Below are positions 9,790 through 19,047 of a stretch of DNA of 64,000 bases, piece by piece. The stretch covers positions 385,931-449,930 of the forward strand of contig NZ_JABFAP010000001.1 in assembly GCF_017168255.1 (NCBI RefSeq), given 5' to 3'. This DNA is from Agrococcus sp. KRD186 (GTDB lineage: Bacteria; Actinomycetota; Actinomycetes; Actinomycetales; Microbacteriaceae). The position numbers were made by a program, and so were the translations under genes. The notes beneath the pieces were generated by a model. The model did not search any database. It had not been told where the DNA came from and was given only the letters and a program-made list of their open reading frames with translations. Each line of letters opens with the position of its first letter. Positions within the stretch are counted from its first letter, which is position 1.

Positions 9790-10539
9790 ATGACCGATTT
9801 CAACCAGTCGCCCAAGCTGCAGCTGCTGCCCGCCATCGACGTCGCCGACGGCAAGGCCGTGCGGCTGACGCAGGGCAAGGCGGGCACCGAGACCTCCTTC
9901 GGCAGCCCAGTCGACGCGGCTGAGGACTGGGTGCGCCAGGGCGCCGAGTGGATCCACCTCGTCGACCTCGACGCGGCGTTCGGCCGCGGCGACAACCGCG
10001 CGGTGATCAAGAAGGTCATCAAGGCGATCAGGGGCCGCGTGCAGGTCGAGCTCTCCGGCGGCATCCGCGACGAAGCCTCGCTGGAGGCTGCACTTGCCAC
10101 GGGCGTCAAGCGCATCAACCTCGGCACCGCGGCGCTCGAGAACCCCGAGTGGACCGCCTCGGCGATCGCCGAGTACGGCGAGCAGATCGCCGTCGGCCTC
10201 GACGTGCGCGGCACCACGCTGGCTGCGCGCGGCTGGACGCAGGACGGCGGCGACCTCTGGCACGTGCTGGAACGCCTCGAGGCCGCCGGCTGCAGCCGCT
10301 ACGTGGTCACCGACGTGACGAAGGACGGCACGCTCAAGGGCCCGAACATCGAGCTGCTCAAGCAGGTCGCCGACCGCACCGACAGGCCGATCGTCGCCTC
10401 CGGCGGCGTCTCCAGCCTCGACGACATCGCCGCGCTCCGCGAGCTCGTGCCGCACGGCGTCGAGGGCGCCATCGTCGGCAAGGCGCTCTACGCCGGCGCC
10501 TTCACGCTGGTCGCCGCGCTGGACGTCGCGGGACAGTAG
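9790..10539 (+). CDS. priA: HisA/PriA phosphoribosyl isomerase
   Basis: A TIM-barrel isomerase of histidine synthesis (ProFAR to PRFAR). Catalytic-type aspartates are in [15 protein letters not shown] and [13 protein letters not shown]. In actinobacteria without trpF this enzyme (PriA) also isomerises phosphoribosyl anthranilate. Whether that holds here depends on trpF elsewhere, so dual activity is inferred. 249 aa. The ATG follows AAGAAGG at 9774-9780. An 88-base gap separates it from hisH. Confidence 0.9.
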   Translation: MTDFNQSPKLQLLPAIDVADGKAVRLTQGKAGTETSFGSPVDAAEDWVRQGAEWIHLVDLDAAFGRGDNRAVIKKVIKAIRGRVQVELSGGIRDEASLEAALATGVKRINLGTAALENPEWTASAIAEYGEQIAVGLDVRGTTLAARGWTQDGGDLWHVLERLEAAGCSRYVVTDVTKDGTLKGPNIELLKQVADRTDRPIVASGGVSSLDDIAALRELVPHGVEGAIVGKALYAGAFTLVAALDVAGQ

Positions 10540-10547
10540 GGGGCGCC

Positions 10548-11375
10548 GTGAGTCGCGCTGCCGACTCGGCGGGGCGCCCCTGGGAGGGGCGCACGTTCAC
10601 CCACCACGACACCGCCTACGCCGGCGACGACGGCTCGGCGCCGGCGGGCTATCTCGACGCGGTCGCCGCGCTGGCCGAGGGCACCGGTGCTCGGGCGCTG
10701 GTCGTCGACGCGCTGCGCGGCGAGCGGCTGCTGGTGCCGCTGCTGGCCGCCGCGGGCGAGACCGGCGTCGACGAGCGCGGTCGCACGATCGACAAGACCC
10801 AGGAGCTCTCGATCGTCACCGTGCAGGGGCCGGACGGCGCCGGCATCCTCCCGATGTTCTCGCACGTCGGCGCGATGCAGGCCTGGAACGCGAAGGCCCG
10901 CCCCGTGCCCACGAGCGTGCAGCGCGCCGCCGCGGCCGCCCTCGACGGGCCCGCCCGCGTCGTCATCGACCCCGGCAGCGAGAGCGAGTTCGTGCTCACG
11001 CGCACGATGCTCGAGGCGCTGCTGACGGATGCGTCCTGGTCGTGGGGCGTGGAGGACGCGGCCGTGCACGCGGCCGTCGAAGCAGCGATGTTCGCCCAGC
11101 CCTCGGTGCAGGCGATCGTGCTGGCGACCGGCGACCCGCGCGGCCGGCTGGCCGGCGCCGACCTCGAGGTGCACGCGCTCGTCGATGCGGCGGAGGACGC
11201 CGCCGCGCAGCTGCGGGCGGCCGCCGACGCGCTCGGCGAGGTCGAGGCGGTGCGCGAGCGCATCGCGAGCGTCGCCGTGCGGATGCACCGCTGGGACGGG
11301 GGAGCGGCGCGCGTGCCGCTCGTGGCACCCGCCGTCCTCGCGATCACGCGCGGCGAGTGGCAGTCGCGCGGCTGA
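10548..11375 (+). CDS. SseB N-terminal-domain protein
   Basis: A 275-aa protein with the SseB_N domain, which is found next to hisA and infC in many actinobacteria. The segment LVPLLAAAGETG ... TQELSIVTVQGPDG ... LPMFSHVGAMQAW is typical of the family. No enzymatic motif, signal peptide or membrane helix is visible; the C-terminal third is helical and Ala-rich. The GTG at 10548 is eight bases after the hisA stop, suggesting cotranscription. The biological role is unknown. Confidence 0.75.
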   Translation: MSRAADSAGRPWEGRTFTHHDTAYAGDDGSAPAGYLDAVAALAEGTGARALVVDALRGERLLVPLLAAAGETGVDERGRTIDKTQELSIVTVQGPDGAGILPMFSHVGAMQAWNAKARPVPTSVQRAAAAALDGPARVVIDPGSESEFVLTRTMLEALLTDASWSWGVEDAAVHAAVEAAMFAQPSVQAIVLATGDPRGRLAGADLEVHALVDAAEDAAAQLRAAADALGEVEAVRERIASVAVRMHRWDGGAARVPLVAPAVLAITRGEWQSRG

Positions 11376-11383
11376 CCTGCGGC

Positions 11384-11743
11384 TCAGATGACCGAGCCGG
11401 TCCACTTCTCGCCCGGGCCCTTGCCGGGGGCGTCGGGCATGGAGCTGGCCTCGCGGAACGCCAGCTGCACCGAGCGCAGCCCGTCGCGCAGCGGTGCGGC
11501 GTGCATGCTGCCCACCTCGGGGGCGGCGGCGGTGACGAGTCCGGCGAGCGCGTTGATGAGCTTGCGCGCCTCGTCGAGGTCGAGCTGCTGCTCGGGGTCG
11601 TCGGCCAGGCCGACCTTGACTGCCGCGGCGCTCAGCAGGTGGATCGCGACGGTGTTGATGAGCTCGACCGCCGGCACCTCCGCGATGTCGCGAGCCTCCT
11701 CGAGGCCGTCGTCGTCATGGGTGTGCTGGGCGGTGTCAGTCAT
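11384..11743 (-). CDS. DUF1844 family protein
   Basis: A 119-aa protein with the DUF1844 core (PAVELINTVAIHLLSAAAVKVGL ... LDEARKLINALAGL). Its position directly upstream of and divergent from infC is conserved in actinobacteria. It is helical and acidic at the N-terminus, with no signal peptide. The function is unknown. It converges on the SseB gene with eight bases between stops. Confidence 0.8.
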   Translation of the reverse strand: MTDTAQHTHDDDGLEEARDIAEVPAVELINTVAIHLLSAAAVKVGLADDPEQQLDLDEARKLINALAGLVTAAAPEVGSMHAAPLRDGLRSVQLAFREASSMPDAPGKGPGEKWTGSVI

Positions 11744-11966
11744 GGCTCTTCTCCCGAAGATAGGTCTCTGGTAGGCTTTTGCAGGTTTCGGGCTCTCGCC
11801 CGGAGGTGAAAGAGGAGCAATCCCACCCGCAGCCGCTTCAAGGCTACCGGGTCAGCAGCACCAGACGCTCGTCGTCGCAGGTGCTGAGCCATGCGGCAGC
11901 GACCGCGACGTGGCTGCTCTTCTCGCCGTGCACCAGCACACAGCATTCGATGAGAAGGAGCCCGCG
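11744..11966 (+). promoter_or_regulatory. infC leader with ribosome site before an ATC start
   Basis: A 223-base divergent region between DUF1844 and infC. AAGGAG (11955-11960) is six bases before the ATC at 11967, and this spacing decides the infC start. TAGG-type -10 sequences occur near 11761-11780, but no -35 could be assigned with confidence. I see no recognisable L20/L35-type leader fold. Confidence 0.45.
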
Positions 11967-13094
<1,128 letters not shown>

Positions 13095-13103
13095 GAGAGA
13101 AGA

Positions 13104-13298
13104 ATGCCCAAGCAGAAGACGCACTCAGGTGCGAAGAAGCGCTTCAAGATCACCGGCAGCGGCAAGGTCGTCAAGCAGGGCGCAGGCATGCGCCACAACC
13201 TCGAGGTGAAGTCGTCGGTCCAGACCCGCCGCCTCAACCGCGACGTGGTGCTCGCACCGGCCGACGCCAAGAACATCAAGAAGCTGCTCGGCCGCTGA
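13104..13298 (+). CDS. rpmI: 50S ribosomal protein L35
   Basis: A 64-aa basic large-subunit protein. [21 protein letters not shown] is the L35 signature and the length is standard. The ATG follows AGGAGAGA, nine bases after infC; this is the conserved infC-rpmI-rplT operon. Confidence 0.97.
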   Translation: MPKQKTHSGAKKRFKITGSGKVVKQGAGMRHNLEVKSSVQTRRLNRDVVLAPADAKNIKKLLGR

Positions 13299-13334
13299 CG
13301 CGGGCGACGAAGAAGAGATAGAGAGAACAGACTC

Positions 13335-13721
13335 ATGGCACGTGTCAAGAGGGCGGTCAACGCCCACAAGAAGCGTCGCGTCATCCTCGAGCAGGCCTCG
13401 GGCTACCGCGGTCAGCGCTCGCGCCTCTACCGCAAGGCGAAGGAGCAGCTGCTCCACTCGCACGTGTACGCGTTCCGCGACCGCAAGGCCAAGAAGGGCG
13501 ACTTCCGCCGCCTGTGGATCCAGCGCATCAACGCCGCGTCGCGCCAGAACGGCCTGACCTACAACCGCCTCATCCAGGGCCTCGGCCTCGCGGGCATCGA
13601 GGTCGACCGTCGCATGCTCGCCGACATGGCGATCAACGACGCAGCAACGTTCACGGCACTCGTCGAGGCGGCCAAGGCAGCCCTGCCGGCCGACACCTCG
13701 GCGCCCAAGAACGCAGCCTGA
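13335..13721 (+). CDS. rplT: 50S ribosomal protein L20
   Basis: A 128-aa 23S-rRNA-binding protein needed early in 50S assembly. Visible motifs are [43 protein letters not shown] and the [13 protein letters not shown] segment. It is the third gene of the infC operon. The next gene starts on TTG one base after its stop. Confidence 0.97.
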   Translation: MARVKRAVNAHKKRRVILEQASGYRGQRSRLYRKAKEQLLHSHVYAFRDRKAKKGDFRRLWIQRINAASRQNGLTYNRLIQGLGLAGIEVDRRMLADMAINDAATFTALVEAAKAALPADTSAPKNAA

Positions 13722-13722
13722 T

Positions 13723-14535
13723 TTGCTCGACAGCCCCCGTGCGCCCCGCGTGCGTGAGGCTGCCAAGCTCCAGCAGCGAACAGCCCGGTCACAGACCGGG
13801 CTGTTCCTGTTGGAGGGACCGGCCGCCCTCGACGAACTCGTGCGCTGGCAGCCTGCGCTGCTCGTCGACGTCTTCGCCACCGAGGCAGCGCGCGAGCGCC
13901 ATGGCGAGCTGATCGCCGCCGCAGCGCAGCACGCACCCGTCACCGAGGTCTCCGAGCGCGCCCTTGCGGCCATCGCCGACACCGTGCACCCGCAGGGAGT
14001 CGTCGCCGTCGCGAAGCAGTCGCCCGTGCGCCTCGAGGATGCGATGGCGCGCGCCGCAGCAGCTGCGCACCCGCTCGTCGCGATCCTGCACGAGGTGCGC
14101 GACCCGGGCAACCTCGGCACCATCCTGCGCGCGGCCGACGCGGCCGGCGCATCCGCCGTCATCGTGACGGCCAACTCGGTCGACCCCTACAGCCCGAAGG
14201 TCGTGCGCTCCACCACTGGCTCCCTCTTCCACATCGACGTCTCAGTCGGGGCGAGCACCGCGGATGCGGTGGATGCGGCCCGCGCGCTGGGCATGCAGGT
14301 GCTGGCCGCCGACGTGTCGGGGGAGGACCTCACCGCGCTGCAGGCCGCCGGTGCGCTCGCGCTCCCCACCGCGTGGCTGTTCGGCAACGAGGCTCGCGGC
14401 CTCGATCGGGCCACGCTGGCTCTGGCCGACCGGGCCGCCCGGCTGCCCGTCTACGGTGCCGCGGAGTCGCTGAATCTCGCCACCGCGGCATCCGTCTGCC
14501 TCTACCAGAGCGCCTTCGCCCTGCGCGGCGTGTAA
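13723..14535 (+). CDS. TrmH/SpoU-family RNA 2'-O-methyltransferase
   Basis: A SPOUT RNA ribose methyltransferase, 270 aa. An N-terminal substrate-binding domain (TGLFLLEGPAALDELV) precedes the trefoil-knot catalytic domain with motif 1 HEVRDPGNLGTILRAADA, motif 2 LFGNEARGL and motif 3 AESLNLATAASVCLYQ. The position after rplT is common in actinobacteria, where it is usually annotated as an rRNA methyltransferase; the modified nucleotide is unknown. The TTG start at 13723 fits family N-termini and suggests coupling to rplT. Confidence 0.88.
   Translation: MLDSPRAPRVREAAKLQQRTARSQTGLFLLEGPAALDELVRWQPALLVDVFATEAARERHGELIAAAAQHAPVTEVSERALAAIADTVHPQGVVAVAKQSPVRLEDAMARAAAAAHPLVAILHEVRDPGNLGTILRAADAAGASAVIVTANSVDPYSPKVVRSTTGSLFHIDVSVGASTADAVDAARALGMQVLAADVSGEDLTALQAAGALALPTAWLFGNEARGLDRATLALADRAARLPVYGAAESLNLATAASVCLYQSAFALRGV
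13778..13806 (+). terminator. perfect hairpin early in the SpoU-methyltransferase gene
   Basis: A 13-bp perfect inverted repeat with a 3-base loop (ACA, 13791-13793) starts 57 bases after the rplT stop, inside the first 30 codons of the next gene. It could attenuate transcription past the ribosomal-protein operon. No T run follows, and it may instead be incidental coding sequence. Confidence 0.4.
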
Positions 14536-14612
14536 CGGGCGTCGTGTAACCGTTTCATTGCAATCTGTGCGAGCGCGCATCATTGCGACAGCGGTCGTGC
14601 TTTGATGAGCGC

Positions 14613-15350
<738 letters not shown>

Positions 15351-15390
15351 CCTGTCCCACACCATCCATCACCACTGAAGGAGAAGCACC

Positions 15391-16323
15391 ATGCGCAGCA
15401 AGAGCAAGGTGACGCTCGGCGTCGCTGCTTTCGCCGTCCTCGCGCTCACCGCGTGCGGCGGCCCGGCCGGCACCACGTCGTCCGACCCCGCTGAGGCGCC
15501 CGAGGAGAGCGGTGCCGCGAGCGGCGAGCACCCCTACGGCCTCGAGGTCGTCGAGTCGCCCGAGTTCGAGGAGGGCACCTCGATGGCCGAGTTCGCCGAA
15601 GCGGGCTCGATCACGATCGGCACGAAGTACGACCAGCCGCTGTTCGGCCTCGTCGGTCCTGACGGCAGCCCTGAGGGCTTCGACGTGGCCGTCGGCTCGC
15701 TCATCGCGGCCGAGCTCGGCATCCCGTTCGAGAACATCCAATGGGAGGAGACCGTCTCCGCGAACCGCGAGACGTTTATCGAGAACGGCAACGTCGACAT
15801 CGTTGTCGCGACCTACACGATCAACGACGCCCGCAAGGAGAAGGTCGACTTCGCGGGCCCGTACTACCTCGCCGGCCAGGCGCTGATGGTGCAGTCGGGC
15901 AACCCCGAGGGCATCATGGGCCCGGAGAATCTCGCCGGCCAGCCGGTCTGCTCGGTCGAGGGCTCGACGCCCGCCGCGCACATCGTCGACGAGTACGACG
16001 CTGACCTGCAGGCGACGGACGCCTACTCGAACTGCCTCGACCCGCTGCGCAACGGTCAGGTCGTCGCGGTCACGACCGACAACGTGATTCTGGCCGGCTT
16101 CGTCGACCAGAACCAGGGTGAGTTCGAGCTCGTCGCCGACGGCGACACGTTCACGGATGAGCCCTACGGCATCGGCCTGGAGAAGGGCGACGACGAGTTC
16201 CGCACCTTCATCAACGACACGCTCGAGGCCGCCTACGAGGACGGTCGCATGGCGTCCCTCTGGGAGCAGACGGCCGGTGTCGTGCTGCCGACGCCGGAGT
16301 TCCCCGCACCCGACCGCTACTGA
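15391..16323 (+). CDS. gluB: glutamate-type substrate-binding lipoprotein
   Basis: Signal peptide and lipobox LALTAC (Cys22), a Ser/Glu-rich linker, then a family 3 solute-binding domain: ITIGTKYDQPLFGL, GFDVAVGSLIAAELGI, VATYTINDARKEKVDFAGPYY. It delivers the amino acid to the permease pair on the outer face of the membrane. 310 aa. AAGGAG precedes the ATG. A 14-bp hairpin follows the stop, which could keep its transcript level above that of the permeases. Confidence 0.9.
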   Translation: MRSKSKVTLGVAAFAVLALTACGGPAGTTSSDPAEAPEESGAASGEHPYGLEVVESPEFEEGTSMAEFAEAGSITIGTKYDQPLFGLVGPDGSPEGFDVAVGSLIAAELGIPFENIQWEETVSANRETFIENGNVDIVVATYTINDARKEKVDFAGPYYLAGQALMVQSGNPEGIMGPENLAGQPVCSVEGSTPAAHIVDEYDADLQATDAYSNCLDPLRNGQVVAVTTDNVILAGFVDQNQGEFELVADGDTFTDEPYGIGLEKGDDEFRTFINDTLEAAYEDGRMASLWEQTAGVVLPTPEFPAPDRY

Positions 16324-16336
16324 TCGATCACCCGAA

Positions 16337-16368
16337 CCGGATGCGGGAGGGCGACCTCCCGCATCCGG
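16337..16368 (+). terminator. intercistronic hairpin between binding protein and permease
   Basis: A perfect 14-bp stem (16337-16350 with 16355-16368) and loop GCGA, in the 63-base gap after gluB. No T run follows. It probably acts as an attenuator or 3'-end stabiliser rather than a full stop, since the permeases have no clear promoter of their own. Confidence 0.65.
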
Positions 16369-16386
16369 CCTCCGGATGAGGGGCTG

Positions 16387-17034
16387 ATGCAAGCAATCTT
16401 CGAGAACCTGCCGCTGTGGCTGCAGGGAATGGGCATGACGCTGATGCTGACCGGCGTCGTCACGCTCATCGGGCTGCCGATCGGCATCCTGCTGGCGGGC
16501 ATGCGCGTCTCGCCGGTGGCCGCGCTGCGCGTGGTCGCGGCCATCTGGACCGAGGTCGCGAGGAACACCCCGCTGACGCTGGTGTTCTTCTTCACCGCCT
16601 TCGTGCTCCCGAAGCTTGGCTTCATCTTCGACTTCACGCTCGGCGCGATCCTCGCGCTGACGTACTACACGAGCGCGTTCTTCGCCGAAGCCGTGCGTTC
16701 GGGCATCAATTCCGTCCCCATCGGGCAGGCTGAGGCATCGCGCTCGATCGGGCTCGGCTTCGGGCAGACGATGGGGCTCGTCGTGCTGCCGCAGGCGTTC
16801 CGCAGCGTGCTCCCGCCCCTCATCAACGTCGTCATCGCGCTCACCAAGAACACCTCGGTCGCGATGGGCTTCTTCGTCTTCGTGCTCACCTCCGTGGCGC
16901 AGCGGCTGGCCAACGTCTACGGCGACCAGGCGCTCGAGGTCTTCATCGGCATCGCGCTCAGCTATCTGATCATCACGGTGCCGCTCGGCCAGCTCGTCGA
17001 CCACCTCGAGCGGAAGTGGAGCGTGCAGCGATGA
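16387..17034 (+). CDS. gluC: amino-acid ABC transporter permease (GluC type)
   Basis: A 215-aa inner-membrane permease of the HisMQ family with about five helices. The EAA loop is EASRSIGLGFGQTMGLVVLPQAF. It opens with LPLWLQGMGMTLMLTG, typical of GluC. It pairs with the next permease; the downstream ATG overlaps its stop. Confidence 0.9.
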   Translation: MQAIFENLPLWLQGMGMTLMLTGVVTLIGLPIGILLAGMRVSPVAALRVVAAIWTEVARNTPLTLVFFFTAFVLPKLGFIFDFTLGAILALTYYTSAFFAEAVRSGINSVPIGQAEASRSIGLGFGQTMGLVVLPQAFRSVLPPLINVVIALTKNTSVAMGFFVFVLTSVAQRLANVYGDQALEVFIGIALSYLIITVPLGQLVDHLERKWSVQR

Positions 17035-17972
17035 GCGGTTCCGTCCTCTTCGACGCACCCGGCCCGAACGCGATCCGGCGATCCCGGATCATGTCGATCG
17101 TCTTCGCGGTCGCGGCAGTCGCCGCAGTGGCGCTCGCGGTCTACCAGCTGTGGCTCGGCGGCGCGTTCTACCAGGATCGTTGGGACATCTTCTCCGACGA
17201 GCGTTTGTGGTTCGGCGCGCGTGGGCTCTTGTTCGGCCTCGGCACGACGCTGTCGATCGCTGGCATCGCGGCCGTCGGTGCCATCGTGCTGGGCGTCGTC
17301 TTCTCGATCCTTCGGAACGCGTACTCCCGGTGGGTGCGCATCCCGACGACCGTCGTGCTCGAGTTCTTCCGCGGCATGCCCGTGCTGCTGATGATGCTGT
17401 TCATCCTCATCGTCTTCGCCTCCGGCGCCTACTGGGCCGTCGTGTGGGCGCTGATCGTCTACAACGGCGCGATCATCGGCGAGGCGCTGCGCGCCGGGAT
17501 GGCGTCGCTGCCAAAGGGCCAGCGCGAGAGCGGGCTCGCGATCGGGCTGACGCCGCTGCGCACGACGCTCGAGATCGAGCTGCCGCAGGCGTTCCGCATC
17601 ATGCTGCCGATCATCCTCGCGCAGCTCATCGTGCTGCTGAAGGACACCTCGCTCGGCTACATCGTCGGGTCGGAGGAGATGCTCCGCATCGGTCGCCAGC
17701 TCGTCGACTTCTACGACCGGGAGGGCGGCCCGTACGCCCTGTCGATGTTCTTCGTGATGCTCGCGATCTACCTCGCGGTCAACCTCAGCCTCTCGGCGAT
17801 CGTCCGCTGGCTGCACAAGCGCGTCTCGCGGCCCCGCAAGGGCGGGCCGAACCTCGACGGCACGAAGACCGAGGCGATCCCGGTCTCGACCACGGCGATC
17901 CGCGCGCAGCGCACCGCCGACACGGATGGGCCGCCGCAGCCTCCGGGCGCGGGCGGCACGCTGGGCGGCTGA
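17031..17972 (+). CDS. gluD: amino-acid ABC transporter permease (GluD type)
   Basis: The second permease of the importer, 313 aa, HisMQ family. An N-terminal helix (residues ~20-40), a 40-residue external segment and the core membrane domain with GLTPLRTTLEIELPQAF are followed by a cytosolic Arg/Lys/Pro-rich tail of about 60 residues. The ATG at 17031 overlaps the gluC stop (ATGA), indicating translational coupling. Confidence 0.9.
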   Translation: MSGSVLFDAPGPNAIRRSRIMSIVFAVAAVAAVALAVYQLWLGGAFYQDRWDIFSDERLWFGARGLLFGLGTTLSIAGIAAVGAIVLGVVFSILRNAYSRWVRIPTTVVLEFFRGMPVLLMMLFILIVFASGAYWAVVWALIVYNGAIIGEALRAGMASLPKGQRESGLAIGLTPLRTTLEIELPQAFRIMLPIILAQLIVLLKDTSLGYIVGSEEMLRIGRQLVDFYDREGGPYALSMFFVMLAIYLAVNLSLSAIVRWLHKRVSRPRKGGPNLDGTKTEAIPVSTTAIRAQRTADTDGPPQPPGAGGTLGG

Positions 17973-18000
17973 GCAACGCGACCGCCGGTAGGATCGTCGG

Positions 18001-19047
18001 GTGTCACACCCCGACGAGAACGCCGACCTCGGCGCGCGCGTCGACGCCGCGGTGACCGCGGCGCTCGCAGCGATCGAGGCCGCCCAGACCACCGCCGAGC
18101 TGCAGGCGGCGAAGGCCGCCCACAACGGGCAGGGGAGCGAGCTCGCCTCGCTCAACGGCTCGCTGCGCGAGATCGCACCCGAGGACCGCAAGGCGGCCGG
18201 CCAGGTCATCGGCGCCGGCCGCGGCCGCGTCGGCGAGGCGATCACCGCCCGCCAGGGCGAACTCGCCGCGGCCGAGGAGCGCGCGCAGCTCGAGGCCGAG
18301 CGCGTCGACGTCACTGCCGTGCCGCGCATCCGCTCTGCCGGTGGACGGCACCCGCTGACGATGCTCGTGGATGAGATGAGCGATGTGTTCATCGGCATGG
18401 GCTGGGAGGTCGCAGAGGGCCCGGAGCTCGAGCACGAGTGGTACAACTTCGACGCGCTGAACGTCGACCCCGACCACCCCGCGCGCGGCGAGTCCGACAC
18501 CTTCTACGTCGCGCCCGCCGACCGGCACATGGTGCTGCGCACGCAGACGAGCCCGGTGCAGATGCGCTCGATGCTCACCCGCGAGCTGCCGATCTACATC
18601 GTCGCCCCCGGCCGCGTCTACCGCACCGACGACATCGACGCCACGCACCTGCCGGTCTTCACGCAGATCGAGGGCCTCGCGATCGACAAGGGCATCACGA
18701 TGGCCCACCTGCGCGGCACGCTCGAGCACCTGGCCCGCATCATGTTCGGCGAGGAGGCGAAGATCCGCCTGCGCCCCAACTACTTCCCGTTCACCGAGCC
18801 GAGCGCCGAGATGGATGTCTGGCACCCCGGCATGCGCGGCGGGCCGCGCTGGGTGGAGTGGGGCGGCTGCGGCATGGTGAACCCCAACGTGCTGCGCGCG
18901 GCGGGCCTCGACCCCGAGGTGTACTCGGGCTTCGCGTTCGGCATGGGCATCGAGCGCACCCTGCAGTTCCGCTACCAGCTCGACGACATGCGCGACATGA
19001 TCGAGGGCGACGTGCGCTTCACCGAGCAGTTCGGGATGGTGATCTGA
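18001..19047 (+). CDS. pheS: phenylalanyl-tRNA synthetase alpha subunit
   Basis: The catalytic subunit of the alpha2-beta2 class II synthetase. An N-terminal coiled-coil arm (residues 1-100) binds tRNA. The catalytic core carries motif 2 GRVYRTDDIDATHLPVF and motif 3 FGMGIERTLQFRY. 348 aa, standard. The start is GTG at 18001, 28 bases after gluD. The stop overlaps the pheT ATG. Confidence 0.96.
   Translation: MSHPDENADLGARVDAAVTAALAAIEAAQTTAELQAAKAAHNGQGSELASLNGSLREIAPEDRKAAGQVIGAGRGRVGEAITARQGELAAAEERAQLEAERVDVTAVPRIRSAGGRHPLTMLVDEMSDVFIGMGWEVAEGPELEHEWYNFDALNVDPDHPARGESDTFYVAPADRHMVLRTQTSPVQMRSMLTRELPIYIVAPGRVYRTDDIDATHLPVFTQIEGLAIDKGITMAHLRGTLEHLARIMFGEEAKIRLRPNYFPFTEPSAEMDVWHPGMRGGPRWVEWGGCGMVNPNVLRAAGLDPEVYSGFAFGMGIERTLQFRYQLDDMRDMIEGDVRFTEQFGMVI

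Noticed and set aside
14536-14612. Operator or riboswitch before gluA
   Set aside because: ATTGCAAT is a short palindrome, but no known regulator site or convincing promoter could be matched.
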